Source: Tanypteryx hageni (taxonomy: Eukaryota; Arthropoda; Insecta; Odonata; Petaluridae). Taken from it: a DNA stretch of 64,000 bases. This document shows positions 46,433-59,171 of the stretch, in pieces (position 1 is the first letter of the stretch; each line of letters opens with the position of its first letter). The stretch lies in NCBI GenBank assembly GCA_028673005.1, contig CM054113.1:211597504-211661503 (forward strand), read 5' to 3'. The position numbers and the translations under genes were made by a program. The notes under the pieces are model-generated. The model made no database searches. It worked only from the letters and a program-made list of their open reading frames with translations, and was not told the origin of the DNA.

Positions 46433-47474
46433 TACTTGTTTTAGTACTTTTCGTCATTGCTGAAAAGCACTATTATCTTCGTGATATCCGTCCGTACGCA
46501 TATATCAGGGAAGAATTGGCTGAACCGATTTCAATCAAATTTGGTACATAGAATACTCACATAAATTAATGATCAAAATAACATATTGGGACCGGATCAA
46601 CTCAGCAGGGGTGCCACAATTGCAAAGTTTAACTTTTCGGTAATTGTGAATTTGGAAGGAATTGGCCGATCCGATTTCAGCTCAAGTTTGCAGAAATGAT
46701 GTGTGTAACATAGAAAAACAAAATCAATATGTTTAGTGTGGATATGGAAAACAGGGCTGCCACAATAAATGTAATAAAAAAATTTCTTTTTACATGAATT
46801 TGTGTTAAATTCTCCACATCAATTTTAACCAAATTTAATATTTAAAATGTACACATATATGTAAACCACATTAATATATTTATACCGAATCAGCCAAACA
46901 GGGATGCCACAATTACAAATTAAACTCTTTCAGTAATTAAGGATTTGGAATGAATTGGCTGAACGGATTTCAATTAAATTTACAATTAGTGTATAAGATT
47001 TATACAACATACTGTAATGAAATCAAGATGTTTAAAGCGGTACTAAAGAGCAGGGCTACAACAATAAAAAGTTAAACAATATTTTTTACGCATATTTCTA
47101 GAGAACTGACCCAATGGTTCTTAATCATATATAGTATATTTAATGTTCATATAAATAAATAACCAAAATATCATATTTCTACTGGGTCGACTAAACAGGG
47201 CTACCACAATATCAAGGTTAGAATGTTTCTGTAACTATGAATTTGGAAGTTATTGGCTGAACGGGTTTCAAAGAAATTCGTTTGTAGGGCGAATACAGAA
47301 AGGGAAAACTAGATGAATATGTTTAGAATGAATCAAAAAAGCAGTGCTACCACTATATAAGAAAAAATAATTTTCTGATTTCAAAGCAAATACATTAGTA
47401 TACGATTATACTACGGCGAATTCGACGAAAAGCATTTCTGTACCACGGGAAACCCGTGTACATCCCTACTTGTT
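46433..47474 (+). mobile_element. Helentron-like non-autonomous element (HINE-type candidate)
   Basis: The element lies between two TACTTGTT strings (46,433-46,440 and 47,467-47,474). A short subterminal inverted repeat is present: CTTTTCGTC at 46,447-46,455 and its complement GACGAAAAG at 47,424-47,432. Near the right end CACGGG-AAA-CCCGTG (47,444-47,458) forms a perfect hairpin. The middle is a tandem array of ~147-bp units. Helentron-associated elements (the DINE-1/HINE group) are known for subterminal inverted repeats, a 3' hairpin and central ~150-bp tandem repeats, so this plan fits well. Exact ends are inferred. Confidence 0.6.
46540..47360 (+). repeat. Six-unit tandem array, ~147-bp period
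   Basis: The landmark CAGGG(C/G/A)T(G/A)CCACAAT occurs at 46,606, 46,752, 46,899, 47,051 (as CAGGGCTACAACAAT), 47,196 and 47,342 (as CAGTGCTACCACTAT). The spacings are 146, 147, 152, 145 and 146. Alternate units look more alike (for example GAATTTGGAAGGAATTGGC-type text after units 1, 3 and 5), suggesting a ~295-bp dimer. Units are well diverged, so the array is old. Confidence 0.88.
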
Positions 47475-47879
47475 ACAAAAGAAGTTATTTTAGAGGGCAT
47501 TTCCTATTTTCCTGATTCCTAAACGTCTCCTTAGACCAAAAAGCAATATAGTACGTAAAGCATGTAATTTCCAAAGATAAGACCCATCAAAAATCTAAAT
47601 AAATGAATTCATGCGCAATAAAAATCACTCCGCCAAAATTTCAACTTTCCACATCGATTTATTTCAGTGCAGGAACACATTTTTTCAATATCCATAAAAA
47701 TATGCGTCATTGTTATTTCCTCCTTGTACGCCTACCAGCCCGCTTAACATCCGCATGTGGTCGGTCACAGAAGCCGACGAAACATTGTTTACCCCTCTTT
47801 GTCTTAGGTTCGATCCAGGGCTGGAGCACTTGAGCCGCAAGAAGTCTTTTTTCGGTCCTCGTGAGAAAAAAGAAAAGGT

Positions 47880-48015
47880 TTTCGTCCTACCAAGTCATAC
47901 GTAGTACGACGACATATTTCCTACCACATCCTTCTCCTTCGATCCGCTCTCCCTTCAAATCCCTGCCAAAGTTTCTTTCGTCTCCTCTCCATCGTTTTTC
48001 TCTTACCCGTCCATA
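47880..48015. repeat. Pyrimidine-rich tract
   Basis: C/T-biased + strand (CCTTCTCCTTCG, TCTCCTCTCC) leading into family C copy 2. No coding signal. Confidence 0.5.
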
Positions 48016-48019
48016 TATT

Positions 48020-49050
48020 CTCACCCCCGAAATTTTAGCGCTTAATGGATTTATTCTCTCCGTTTTCCTCCTCATGTGACATAGGTAACTCCTGTGACCA
48101 TAAAACGGTATAGGTAATAATGTGCACCTTTCAAACAAGATGGAAAAGTATACTCCATAAATGGAATACACAGAGATTTCAAAGGCGTTCTTAATAGAAA
48201 ATACGTATGAAACTGTATCGAAAGATTGGGCGATTCCCAAATTTTTATCTAAAACGTAATTATATAATCTCGAGGACTATCTTTTAGTAAATGTTGCTCT
48301 GCATCCAAATAAATTTTTAAATCTATACCTCACAGATCATATAAGAGCATGGTAGAGAAATATATGGATTTTTAATTTTTAATCGTCTTCGCGATCGATG
48401 TAAACAAAATATGCGATATATTGCTCGGGATTTTCCCAAATTTTTATCTCCGAAGCCATAACTCGTAATTATGTGGTCTCGGAAACTATCTTGTAGTAAA
48501 TGTTGTCCTCTATCCGAATAAATATTTTAAACTATACCTCACAGATCATGCTATAAAGGCATGGGATAGAAAAACATGGATTTTAATTGTTGTTTGCCGA
48601 GAGAACCGCCTTAGAGATCGATGTAGACAAAATATGCGATGTTTTGCATGGAATTTTCTAGAATTTCTCTCTCCGAAACTATAACTCGTAAGTATGTGGT
48701 CTTGTGGACTTTCTTGTAGTAAATGTTGTTTTCTATCCGAATAAAATTTTTAATCTATACCTTACAGATCATATAAGAGCTACGGAGAGAAATGTTTGGT
48801 ATTTCATTGTTTCTTGACGGATACGAGTATAAGGTTATTAAAGTAATTATGTAAAGTGGAAGTTCTAATTGACGGATTCAGTTAAAAATTACAATTGGGC
48901 TATACATTTTAATAACGAACACTCATACCTAATTTAATAAAAATCCGTCCAGCGGTTTAGGAGATGAAAGTTACGACGGACGGACGGTCGGACCAGACGT
49001 GCCCATAAGGTGTTCCGCTATTACCGCTTCGCTGTTAAAGAACGCCTAAT
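48020..49050 (+). repeat. Dispersed repeat family C, copy 2, with three tandem units
   Basis: After CCCCGAAATTTTAGCGCTTA and ATGGAAAAGTATACTCCATA come three diverged tandem units starting near 48,235, 48,434 and 48,657 (spacings 199 and 223). Each unit carries AA(T)TTTTTATCTCCGAA, TAACTCGTAA, GTAGTAAATGTTG and ACAGATCAT. The tail (about 48,840-49,040) contains AAAATCCGTCCAGCGGTTTA and GACGGACGGACGG. Superfamily not assigned. Confidence 0.75.
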
Positions 49051-49319
49051 AAAAACTGATATTGATGAGTTTCATGACCCCATAATATAATTTTGTCATC
49101 GATTTCATTAATCCCCCGAAGTTACCTAATTAAAAGGTAAATATCTGCATGATGTTGAAATATCACGATTACCATTAATTTTTCAATGGAAAAATTTTGT
49201 CTTGCATATTCCAACAGCTGAAAATGAAATTCATAATCTAGCGAAGATATTCATAAGTGTGAAAAGCATCGAGACAAAACCATCCGACAAAATCTCGGTA
49301 GCGATTTTTTTATTTAATT

Positions 49320-50470
49320 GATTATGTTTGTCGTCCATCCTCTCTGCCTTAACTCTTTCCATCTTTTCTCTAACCCTTCCGATTGATTTCATGAGACAAA
49401 GATGTATACAACCAAGAACTCCTCCTTAATAAAGATCATTTCCAACCTTCCTATCCTTCCTCATTCTCTCTTTCTCCCTCACCGTCATATTTTTTACCTC
49501 CTGTCGCCATAACCCTATTTCGCCCTCTCGCGTCTACATACGTCTTCGTATTCTTACCATCTACTCCCTCTCCATCCAATTTCGTCTCCTTGCACAGCTC
49601 CACTAAAACTTTTATTTTTACCTTTTCTACCTTTCTCCCTCAATTCCTCCAGTCTTACTCTCTCCCTTTCTCTCTCTTCTTTTTTCGAATTCCTCGGCGT
49701 ACCAACTCGCTCCTACTCCTCTTTTCTCCATCTCCCCTATCCCATCCATCCTGCCTCATCATATCCCTCGTCCACTCCCATCCCTCATCCTTGCTCTCCC
49801 TCTTTCTCCGCTTGTATACCTCCGCGACATCCGAAGAACCTCCTCGCCCATATCCTTCACTTCGCCTTGCTTCTCTCTCCACTCCTCCATCTCCCTTTCT
49901 CTCTCCCCCTTTCTTCTCCACCTTTAATCAGCATTTCATCTTCCACCTCATCCCATTCGACCTCCTTCCTTTTCTTCCTTCCTCTCTCTCTCACTCCTCG
50001 CTGGTGACTTCAACTCCTTCGCCTTCCTCTCGCTCCTCCCCACATCGCTTGACCGCCCCTGGGGACCCCTACCGAGTCCTACCTCTCATGGCTGCCATTC
50101 CTCGGATCGAGGGTACTCCCTCCCTCTTCATCCCCTCCCCTCTCTCTCTCTCTCGCCCCTCCAACCCCACTCCCACCCCTTTCCCTCCTCCCCTCTTTTA
50201 TACTTCCCATTCCATTCTCTCGTAACAATCAAACGCCACTCTCTTTTTTTCCTCCCCACTCGACCAAACACTTTCCGAAACGGCCCCACTCTCCTTTTTC
50301 TCCATCGTTCAAGTCTCCAAACAGTCGCGGCAATCTTCCCCACCCCCCCTTTCCCTCTCCGAGTGCAGGCGTTGTATAGCCTATATCTCTCTTTATCCTC
50401 CGTGGTAGGCGTATAGTGGTCTGTCTCTTCCTCTATCTCTCTCTCTCTCCTACTCCCTTCCCGTTTTGCG
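49320..50470. repeat. Pyrimidine-rich block (~1.1 kb)
   Basis: The + strand is C/T-dominated (CTCCCT, TTCCTC, CTCTCTCTC), most purely at 49,590-50,220. It yields a >200-codon frame rich in Ser, Pro, Leu and Phe on the + strand and an Arg/Glu/Gly-rich one on the minus strand, both explained by composition. Confidence 0.8.
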
Positions 50471-50479
50471 GATCCGAGG

Positions 50480-52370
50480 TCCGGCTGGCTCGGCGGTGTG
50501 TAGCGGTCGGGGACACCCGCCGAGTAAGATATGGGCTCTGAGGTGGGTTTTTCCCATTGGGATGTGAATGGTCGAGGAAAGAATGATAGCTCGGGCGGAG
50601 AGGGATTTGCCGTGAGGTTAAGACGAAAAGGGTAATTGAAATGTTTGCATGCATATGCGATCGGAGAAGAGGGAGAGCGTGTCGGTCGGGTCGAGGGGAG
50701 GAAAAAGGTGTCGTGCAGAAACAAAAGAGTTTCTATGTGCGAGCGGAGGTGGGAGTGCCGCGTAGATTCCTCTCCGAATGGACCAGTATCCGCACCGTGG
50801 TCACGTTTCTCATTTTCCCTCGAAAATATCTCTTTGAAATTTGCATAACCTGACTTGAAATCTCAAAGGGAAAAATGCCGTATAACATTAAGAATATATA
50901 GCTTAACGATATAATAGCATCGGAATTAAATCAAAGGTAAAAAATAATACGCGCGGGAATTGAACACAGGCACGGAATTATTATGATGGCAGTCACGAGT
51001 TATAACTCCTCTGGGTGCGAGGAATTGCTCGTTTAATGGTATTTTTATGGAACGTCGGAACTCGTTTGAACTTGTAATTGAAATAGATGAAAACTTCACT
51101 ATCCATTACGCGAAGGCACATCAGCAGACGACTTCGGTCTTTAGCGTTAAGCTATGAATTACTTAATAAAGAGGTTTTTCATGTTTTTACTTAATTAGTG
51201 TGAGTGAATCGAATGTCACGGATAATGAAAGTGTTATGCCGGCAGTAAACTTAATTAAATCGCATCAAATCTTGTTAAAGTGATTAATAACATCATACAG
51301 ACCGTTAAAATAAAACAAAATCAAAATACGTAATTAAATAAAGCACTGTAAGAGTTGGAAAACTCTCACGCTGGCTCGTGTACAGCAGTGTAAATAACAT
51401 AAACAATTTGGCAATCCTTTCAATATGTAAACATTACCCCTTCTAGAATACTATGATACCAATATATGAAAAATACTACGTTTTCTTTTCTTTTCCGTCG
51501 ACCTATTGTTGAACTGGCCTAAAATCAAACACTCATAAATGGGATTTTATTCCCGCCGTGTATATGAAGAATCTTTAAACTGTATAATGTCTTAACAAGT
51601 CGAAGTTCTACATTGTTACTCCAAATTAAACTCTGCATGCTTGTAACCGAGGATGAAAATTCAGTCAAGCATTCAGAATATGTTCAGTCACCACTCTGTA
51701 ATAAATTTGGTAATAGTCTACACATTTATTGCTAAACAATGATACAGAAATTCCGTGGTCGTAGAACGTTTGAGCACACCATACGCGCATTTCGACGACA
51801 AAGTAGCCATCTTTAGTGGCAATTAAATTGTTAATTCTAATGCCGTTGTGCCGAAGTACACTAATGGCTTACTCGACCATTTTATGGCAGTAGGAGTCAC
51901 CCATATCACTTATTGCAGGAAAATCCAAACGATGGGCTGAGAGGAGAGGTTTGAATGCTCGACGGGCGCCATTTCAATTTATGCATACGAATGTTATGGA
52001 GTAGCGAAGAACAAAATGGAGTATAACCCTCAAACTGAAACATTATGGCCATTGTACACGTACACGATAAACAATTGACACCGATTTACTTAATGAAATT
52101 AAACTGCAGAACACTCTTTTAAATCTAATTTTTAAGTTTATGACTCTTTTTAATTCTCATCTCAAAACTATCCGCGGACATCAGAGCACCCTCAGTTATA
52201 CGGTTATTTATTGGATATCAGCTACATGAGTAACTATATGTTTTAATTCTAAATTTTCCATTTTTACATTAATTTCTGCTAATTCATGTATATAAAGGAT
52301 AGCTGACGGATGAGTCGCCACTTAAAATTCTGGAATGCCGTAAGAGCCTTACAAACGAAGTAATTCTAAT
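50480..52370. other. No gene recognised
   Basis: GC-richer to about 50,830, then AT-rich. A foldback-family fragment (CGCGCATTTCGACGACAAAG) lies near 51,784-51,830. No gene motif. Confidence 0.4.
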
Positions 52371-52374
52371 AATA

Positions 52375-52589
52375 CAGGGTGATCCGTTTGGGTATGGATA
52401 AAATAAAAACGCCGTTGTGCATTCGCCGCCATCTTCTATTTCCCATGATTCTCATGCCGCGTATGCATAATGAGTACTTCATAACAAACTCCCAAGTTTT
52501 ATGACCACACACACAACAGATGAGTGCTGTACCACTTTTTACTTCATTTTCACGTTTTTATTTTACCCCTGCCCAAACGGATCATCTTG
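52375..52589. mobile_element. Tc1/mariner-type MITE
   Basis: The 215-bp element has a TA at each flank (52,373-52,374 and 52,590-52,591). The left end CAGGGTGATCCGTTTGGG and the reverse-complemented right end CAAGATGATCCGTTTGGG continue together into ATAAAATAAAAACG, giving ~35-bp inverted repeats. CAGGGTG-type ends with TA duplication are typical of mariner-derived miniatures. Confidence 0.85.
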
Positions 52590-53094
52590 TAAATTTTTGG
52601 AGATAAATATTTGCGCAAGAATTCAATTTTACGTTCATTACACAAAAATAACTAAATTTTAGTATTTGCTAATAGGCTTAAATCCCCTTTTTTGTTGCAG
52701 TCTATCAAGTGAAACAATTGAAATTTATATTATTTTTTTATAAATCTAACAAACTTCATCAATTGCTTGTCTGACGGGCCTTATCCAGAAGGAGCCCGAA
52801 ATTGAATCGATCTCATATCTCTTTTAAGCAACACTCAGCGCATCGTTTATATATTATATATTTTTCGATTTATACAGTTTGCAAAATATACTTAACAAAA
52901 ATTGAAATTCATACTACTTTTGCAGTTGATCATCTTTCTTGATGAATATTAAACGTTGTCAACCATTTCACATTCTAAATAGCCAACAGTCAGCGGCATA
53001 TTTAGTAACAATGCCAAAGCCTTTCAGATTTTAGAGCCTTGAACAAATTGGTTTGTGATGAATCAGTCAGTCAAAGGCGAACTCCGACTGTGAT

Positions 53095-53097
<3 letters not shown>

Positions 53098-53168
<71 letters not shown>

Positions 53169-53175
53169 ATATATA
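53098..53175. repeat. (TA)n microsatellite, ~39 units
   Basis: A TA run with one TATTATA interruption near 53,157-53,161. It is low-complexity and probably length-variable. Confidence 0.95.
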
Positions 53176-53412
53176 CGACAGCACATTTGCTATATAAAGA
53201 TTTGTTGAAAAGTTAGTAATTACAATTTGAACAGGTTAAAGTTTCAAACGCGGTTAAGAATGACGCTTGTATTAATCTAACTCGAGATTAAGACTTCATA
53301 AACTTTAATTCGATCTAACTAATAATGAAACAAAATTTTATTCGATGTAACATATAATTTTTCATTTTACGTCGTTTGGTAGATTTGCGAGGAAATTAAA
53401 GATATCCTGCAA

Positions 53413-53690
53413 CAGGGGTGGTCAATCTTTTCTAGATGGAAATTGCCAATGCTTCGACCGGCCGGATTATATTTTAAATCGGAAGTTACCAGGAGATTTT
53501 GAGGTATTATATAAGAAAATCTAGTCTAAATAGGATTAATATATCAATATTAAATGTTTAATTATAATAAATTGAATTTTTTAAATGATTTTGTGTGTTA
53601 AATTTTACGGATTTCTTTTTCAACATAACCACGCTGACTGCATAAAATGCTCTTGGGGACATATATAGCCCGCGGACCGAGTTGAAACGC
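53413..53690. mobile_element. Truncated hAT MITE
   Basis: The left end CAGGGGTGGTCAATCTTTTC and inner GACCGGCCGG resemble the 'CAGGGGTGG(T/G)CAA' hAT ends. The right part shows GCCCGCGGACC but no terminal repeat. The internal TTAAA(T/C)TTTTCGGATT(T/G)C-like text is shared with 59,172-59,374. Confidence 0.55.
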
Positions 53691-53865
53691 AAATAAAATA
53701 ATCAGTAATCTCGGCCATATTCGATCGCAAAAACATAAAGAGCTCTTTCATTCTGAAAACTGTCGATGTAGTTAATTAAGCTAAAGAATTAATAAAAAGA
53801 TAACCGCTTAAAATTCAAAAAGTGAATAAATATCTCCAACGACCATGATAAGATCATGAAAACCT

Positions 53866-54005
53866 TGATGCGCATTTAGGCTACAATGCAGCCGTCTTAA
53901 TTTGTGATTCACCAAAAGTAGATTCTAAGAAAAGAAAGAAAGGTTTTAGCCGAAATGCGCAACTGTTTTTTCATTACCTTATAATGGCTATTGGAAATAC
54001 GTATG
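53866..54005. repeat. Damaged copy of the palindromic foldback
   Basis: TGATGCGCATTTAGGCTACA, GCAGCCGTCTT and GATTCACC, then AGCCGAAATGCGCAACTG and TATAATGGCTATTGGA, follow the order of 11,820-11,990. Most of the second arm before TTTTAGCCG is deleted. Confidence 0.7.
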
Positions 54006-54009
54006 TACT

Positions 54010-57000
54010 TCACCTAAGTTCGTATTTTTTTCAACTTTTGTAAGTGCTTATTTTTTAACTTTTATATCCCTAAGACAAACTCGATTTTATCCACTGAATT
54101 GAGGGACGATGAAAATATTTTTTCCATTCTTTTAAGTGCAAATAACATCTTAGAGAGGAACAGAAATGAAAATTCGGAGAGGAATAATCATGATTTCCCT
54201 CGCTCTATAAAACAGCACAAAGCAGCACGGCCCTGACGTTTGTTGAGTATTGGACCTGAAATGAATTTCGAATCTCAATAATTCCAGAGCACGGATTTCT
54301 GATGAGCCGCAGTGGATGTTTTTCCGGTGCGTATTCAAACAACACAATCGAAGTAACGATAGCTCGGACTATTTCCGTTCTTAGCACGAAGTGAACGCAT
54401 ATAAAGGAGGTCGTTTTTGTCCGTCCGTCTGCATGTTTAAACTCAGGAACCACTGGGCCTACTTAGATGAAATTTTTATCATTTTCAAGAAAAATCATTT
54501 TTTATACTCACTTTAAGGCGACGTATGAACCGCGAGGCGAGGCGTGTCATCTTGGAAAGCAGTGTATGCACTCCATGTCCTCTGACATTCTGCCAAAGTT
54601 TGTATTCTTTTGAATAAAAAATATGTAATTATTTACGAGGTTTTTCTAAATCAAACTAAGCATACAAAGTAATGGGCCGTCACCGACAATTTTTGGCGAG
54701 TTAGCCGGTCTATTTACCGGCCTCGTCGTAGATGACACGCAGAGAAAAAGAAGAGGGAAAGTTGAGAGGATGTAAGATATGGCAGAGGCGAGAAATATTG
54801 ACAAGGCAAATGGTCAATTTCACAGCTTTTGGAGTTGGTTAGTTGAGCGGGAGAAAGAGAGAGATGGAGGAAGTTCACCGACATCGCATCGTGATGGTAA
54901 GTGATGGCAACGCACTCGACTTTTTGAGCAACATTTTTAACAGTCCATAGCTCACGGGACTTAAGATGAAGCCCCTGAGGTAGGTGGAAAAATGTTATTA
55001 CACTGCAGATTTCATCGTTAGTTTTAAGTTTTATTTAGGGCCAGGCACTAAGTAGGATTAGAAGCTATCGGAAATTGTTTCAAGACCAATTCATGTAAAA
55101 GTCGTGTAATTGCGAAGAGTTTAGTATAATTTGAGGTTCGTAAGAATTCCAGAAGTACAACGATAAAATTACCGGTATAAAATACAACTTCGGATTCACA
55201 AAATAATTTCGCAGGCTGGATCAAATGATCTCTCGGATCGAATGCGAATTATTAGATAAGCCATATGTTAAGGACTAAAAATCAAAAATAGTCTTGCAAG
55301 ACATTCGAGGGTGTCAAGATTAATCTGTAGTTTTAAGCCAAATTAAGTTTATGAACTGAATTTCTGCGTAATGTTTTTCAATTATTGACGAACTTCTCTC
55401 CTCCATTAACACTACTAATCGGAAGTATATTGAGCTTTCATGGCAAATAAATAAACTTTACGCCATCAATTGAAGTCCGATACTATGAGATACTACCGAG
55501 AAAATACATAAAACGAGAAAATCTTGGGGTATCGCCAATTTTATCATGTAAAATATGGCATTCGGATATAACGAGAATATCGCCGTAATGATAATATATT
55601 ACGTTTTTATCAACGCTCGTCACAACTGTATTCTGCGGTACTTTTACAATAGAATCATCCTGGCGCTGAAATTCTTAGAAACTCTGCAGCAAACTATGAA
55701 AGACTTGAAGTGTAAACAAGCATTTTGAGTATACCATGAACACGGCCTCACTTTCGTACGAGATCCAACTTCTCCCCATGCCACAAACATTATGCTTTAC
55801 ATTTCATGTCCAAAAGGTTAATCCCGAGAGATCCGTGTGAATTCGTTCCAGATGCCCGTTCGAATCAGTTCCGGCTTGGACCCGTTGAGACGGAGAGTGG
55901 CTCGCACGAGGTGCGGAAGAGAATGTTTCGCAGTCACCCCGAACATTATTGATGGAGGCCACGCCCTGCGATATTCTGACGAGTGTTTTCGAACCTTATT
56001 TGCCCTCGAGTCACGGGATGACCCCTTAAAGGAGGAAGTGCCTCAACACCTTTTGCCTGGGCGATGATTAATCCGCCGAAAGTCGTTGTGAAAACGGATA
56101 TGTTCCTTTTTTTCGCTCAGGAAATATGGAAACATTTAGCCGTCGGGTTATTCGGCAGGGGATATGAGAATAACATGACCGTAAGAAGAGCGATATTTCA
56201 TGTTTGGAATGGCAATCTGTCAGTGGAACGAGGGAAAAATTTGCTGACATAAGCTACGACGGGCGGTTGTGAAGGAAAATAGATTTTTTTAACGCGGCGT
56301 GCCAACGTAATAAAACTTTTCAAAAGAGCCGGGTTCGAGAAGCGATATTCATATTTTTTACTGCCATCGGCCATTCAAAATACCGTTGTGTGACGATAAT
56401 ACATTCTTTTAAAATTAGCTTTTTTTGTTTTCTGTCCCTTTTTCTCAGTTTGACGTCGAATCTTCTTAATCCGAATTAGTGTAATTTGGTTATTTATTGA
56501 TACATTGTCAACGGTGCGACAACAATAAAAAGCCCCTTACCGAATTGTAATCCATCTTTCCACCTTTTTAGAAGTTCGATCTACATTTTATAATTAAGCC
56601 ATCAAACGGCAGGGGAAAAAAGCAGACTACCTCACCAATGCAACGATCGACAAACACCTAGAACACCTGCATTGTGGTATGTTCTTTTATGAAACATTTT
56701 ATAGTAATTGTTGTTATCTAGATAATAGGTAGGGCTAGATAACTCATTTATCGAATTCATACTTGAATTTTGCAATAGCATTCCAAAGAATGAAATCCCT
56801 CCATCGTTAAAAATCACAATTCTAATGGCAAATCTTCCTTAAATTCAGCCGCCGCTTCAGATGGAGAAATTATCCGACTTTCGAAAAGGTAATCAAATCT
56901 CGATAAAAATGACAAGATGTACTTCCTCCTCATACTTCTCTTTAGCGAAAGAAAGACTGTTGCCAGACACGCAACATTCTCAAGAGCGATTGCTTTCCAG

Positions 57001-58000
57001 GCGGCGAATTTGAACTTGTTAATATAGTCATTTTTACAAAGGGATATTAACAATGCGAATTTTACCAGAAACGTTTCTGTGACGCATCCAGCATGATAAA
57101 AGTCAATATCACTTAATAAATGCCTTCATTAAAAAATTCCTCATCTGATTTTATACAAAATTGCATGGAATCACGATATTATATTTTTTAAAAAGGCTAA
57201 TACAAAACAAGCGTTTTCAAAGTAAGGAACTGAATGTAAGACCGATCGGAGATATTTCGCAGCAGTAATCAAGATAAAACTTTTCATGGCTAATCAAAAT
57301 AATAGTACAACTAAATCATTGAACGGGGGTTATTTACAAAGTTTAACTTTGTATAAAACATATCCTTATAATTCTTTTTTATAGAGGCAAAACATAACAT
57401 GCCGATCTTCTTAAATCAATGGAGCGGAAACAACCTCAGCATCACTAATGGATTTCATTTATATTTTTAATAATGCAAAATCTATTATAATATTAGCGCT
57501 ATTCCTTCCTTCGTTCCGCTTCGTCGCCCCGCTGAGACTGACAATGAGTGCAATAAGTTTAAATCCATTATATCTCGGAAACGGTAAGAGATATTTGTTC
57601 GAAAATTTCCAGGAATGCTTGATTTACATATTAAAAGTGATCGACAAAAAATATTTGAAAAAACGACTCGGTTCGACTCCAAGGAATTATTTATATTACT
57701 CATAAGGTAACACGTAAAAATAGACTTTTCGACGCGCGGGCTTTCATTCTTTTGGAAATTAAAATAAATAAAAAATTACCTCCAATCATCCGACAAACTA
57801 TTTTAAAGAAAATTAATAAATTTTTTTATTTTATTCATCTTTTTCCACCTACAGCTCAAATCGCTCATGTTAAACGTTTAAATCACATATTTTCAGGGCT
57901 CTGGTTTGCCTCCTCCAACGAGGAGTGCAGAACCCGCACTGATAGATTGTAGGTCCTCATTAGAATTTTTCCACCCGTGAAAACTTCACTCCTCTAGCTT
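54010..58000. other. No gene recognised
   Basis: About 4 kb without a convincing gene. A dispersed-repeat head with GTCCGTCCGTCTG lies at 54,419-54,431, followed by ACTTAGATGAAATTTTTATC. The part 55,830-56,270 is GC-richer and partly open, but no domain is recognisable. The rest is AT-rich. Confidence 0.4.
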
Positions 58001-58003
58001 CAG

Positions 58004-58315
58004 TAGTTTGGATACAATATCACTTCAAAATTTTGATTTTTTCTAAATTGAAGCCATCCAGCGAAAAATCTAGAAACTATATGGAAAATTCAATCGATGG
58101 AAAATTTATCGATTGATAAGAGTTATCTAATTCAAAAAGAATTTTCCTAATATTACCACTAGTTTGGATACATTACCATTCCAAAGTTTCGAATTTTCTG
58201 AATTTGAAGCCATATAGCGGAAACTCTACGAACCATCGTGTAAGTTCAATCAGTGGAAACCTAATGAATTTATAAGAGCTATCTAATTCTAAAAGAAATT
58301 TCCAAATAGCTCTTA
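58004..58315 (+). repeat. Tandem duplication, 156-bp period
   Basis: TAGTTTGGATACA at 58,004 and 58,160 start two units. Both contain TTGAAGCCAT(C/A)(C/T)AGCG, a TTCAATC(G/A)(A/G)TGGAAA segment, and a TAAGAG(T/C)TATCTAATTC segment near the end. They differ by ~20% by eye. Confidence 0.8.
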
Positions 58316-58319
58316 AAAC

Positions 58320-59165
58320 AAAAAAAGTTGATTGCCCATGGACTGGCAGAAAGAGTGATCACATAACCAAATTTTTCTTTTAAGAAAACACGTACATAAA
58401 ACGCGGAAAATTAGGATAGTACCGGCAACGCCTCGGTTCCAAACGTACCGGATGTGTGGATTGGACCTGTAATTGTGAATATGCAACAATGGCAGATAAA
58501 GTCTTTGCACACGATAACTTTTTGGGTTCATTTTCTTCACCACTTTCACAATTTGCTTTTTACTAAATTTCCATCCATCCAAGTTCTCTCACTACCTGTA
58601 ACTAATACGTATAACTGCATGGTAAAAAGACGATCCGTTTTTAGGCGCGTTTCGTTTTCAACATCAGCTTTGGTCTGTCCGTCCGTCATTCTATCCGTCC
58701 GTATGCTTGTTCGTTCTCGGAGTCCAAGGAACGGATTGTCATGAGGTTTGGTATTTAGGACTTCTAGGCAAGGGCAATAATAAAATGACATAAATGGTTC
58801 ACATAACCCAATCGGGGATGCCGCTTGACTGAAAAAACGAACTTTTCCTCTTATCTCGCAAAAATATTAATCATATAGAAAAAGTTTTCAAATAAAATTT
58901 GTATAACTAGCCAAATAGAATATTTTATGACAAACGAATTTTTATCGTAGGAGTATCCGATGTGAAGAAAATGAAACGAAAGTCGTAATTCGCTTTGAAC
59001 TTAGAAAAAATCATACAGGGTCGCTTATGTTAACTGTTACCGACGAAAACAAGCTTCGCAGAAATTAAAGTAAATAAGGTCTGGTAAAATTACGAAAATA
59101 CGTTTGATTTTCTTACTAAACGTAACGTGCATACAACATTTTGTAAGCATAAGGAAATGGATTAC
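58320..59165. other. No gene recognised
   Basis: This contains a dispersed-repeat head at about 58,675-58,800 (CTGTCCGTCCGTC … GTCATGAGGTTTGGTATTTA), the same style as other repeats here. No element ends were found. Confidence 0.4.
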
Positions 59166-59171
59166 CTACGA

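Noticed and set aside
46540..47360. CRISPR-like array
   Set aside because: The units are ~147 bp, diverged and contiguous, with no short direct repeat/spacer pattern. The context is eukaryotic.
49590..50225. Longest open frame of the window (211 codons, +)
   Set aside because: Almost pure C/T DNA gives Ser/Pro/Leu/Phe residues without domain, periodicity or codon bias. It is an artefact of the tract.
50128..50724. 198-codon frame on the minus strand
   Set aside because: It overlaps the same pyrimidine block; the Arg/Glu/Gly-rich half mirrors composition and the rest has no recognisable motif.
55837..56067. Possible short exon (open, GC-richer)
   Set aside because: No recognisable domain, no paired splice signals that make sense, and similar open stretches occur elsewhere by chance.
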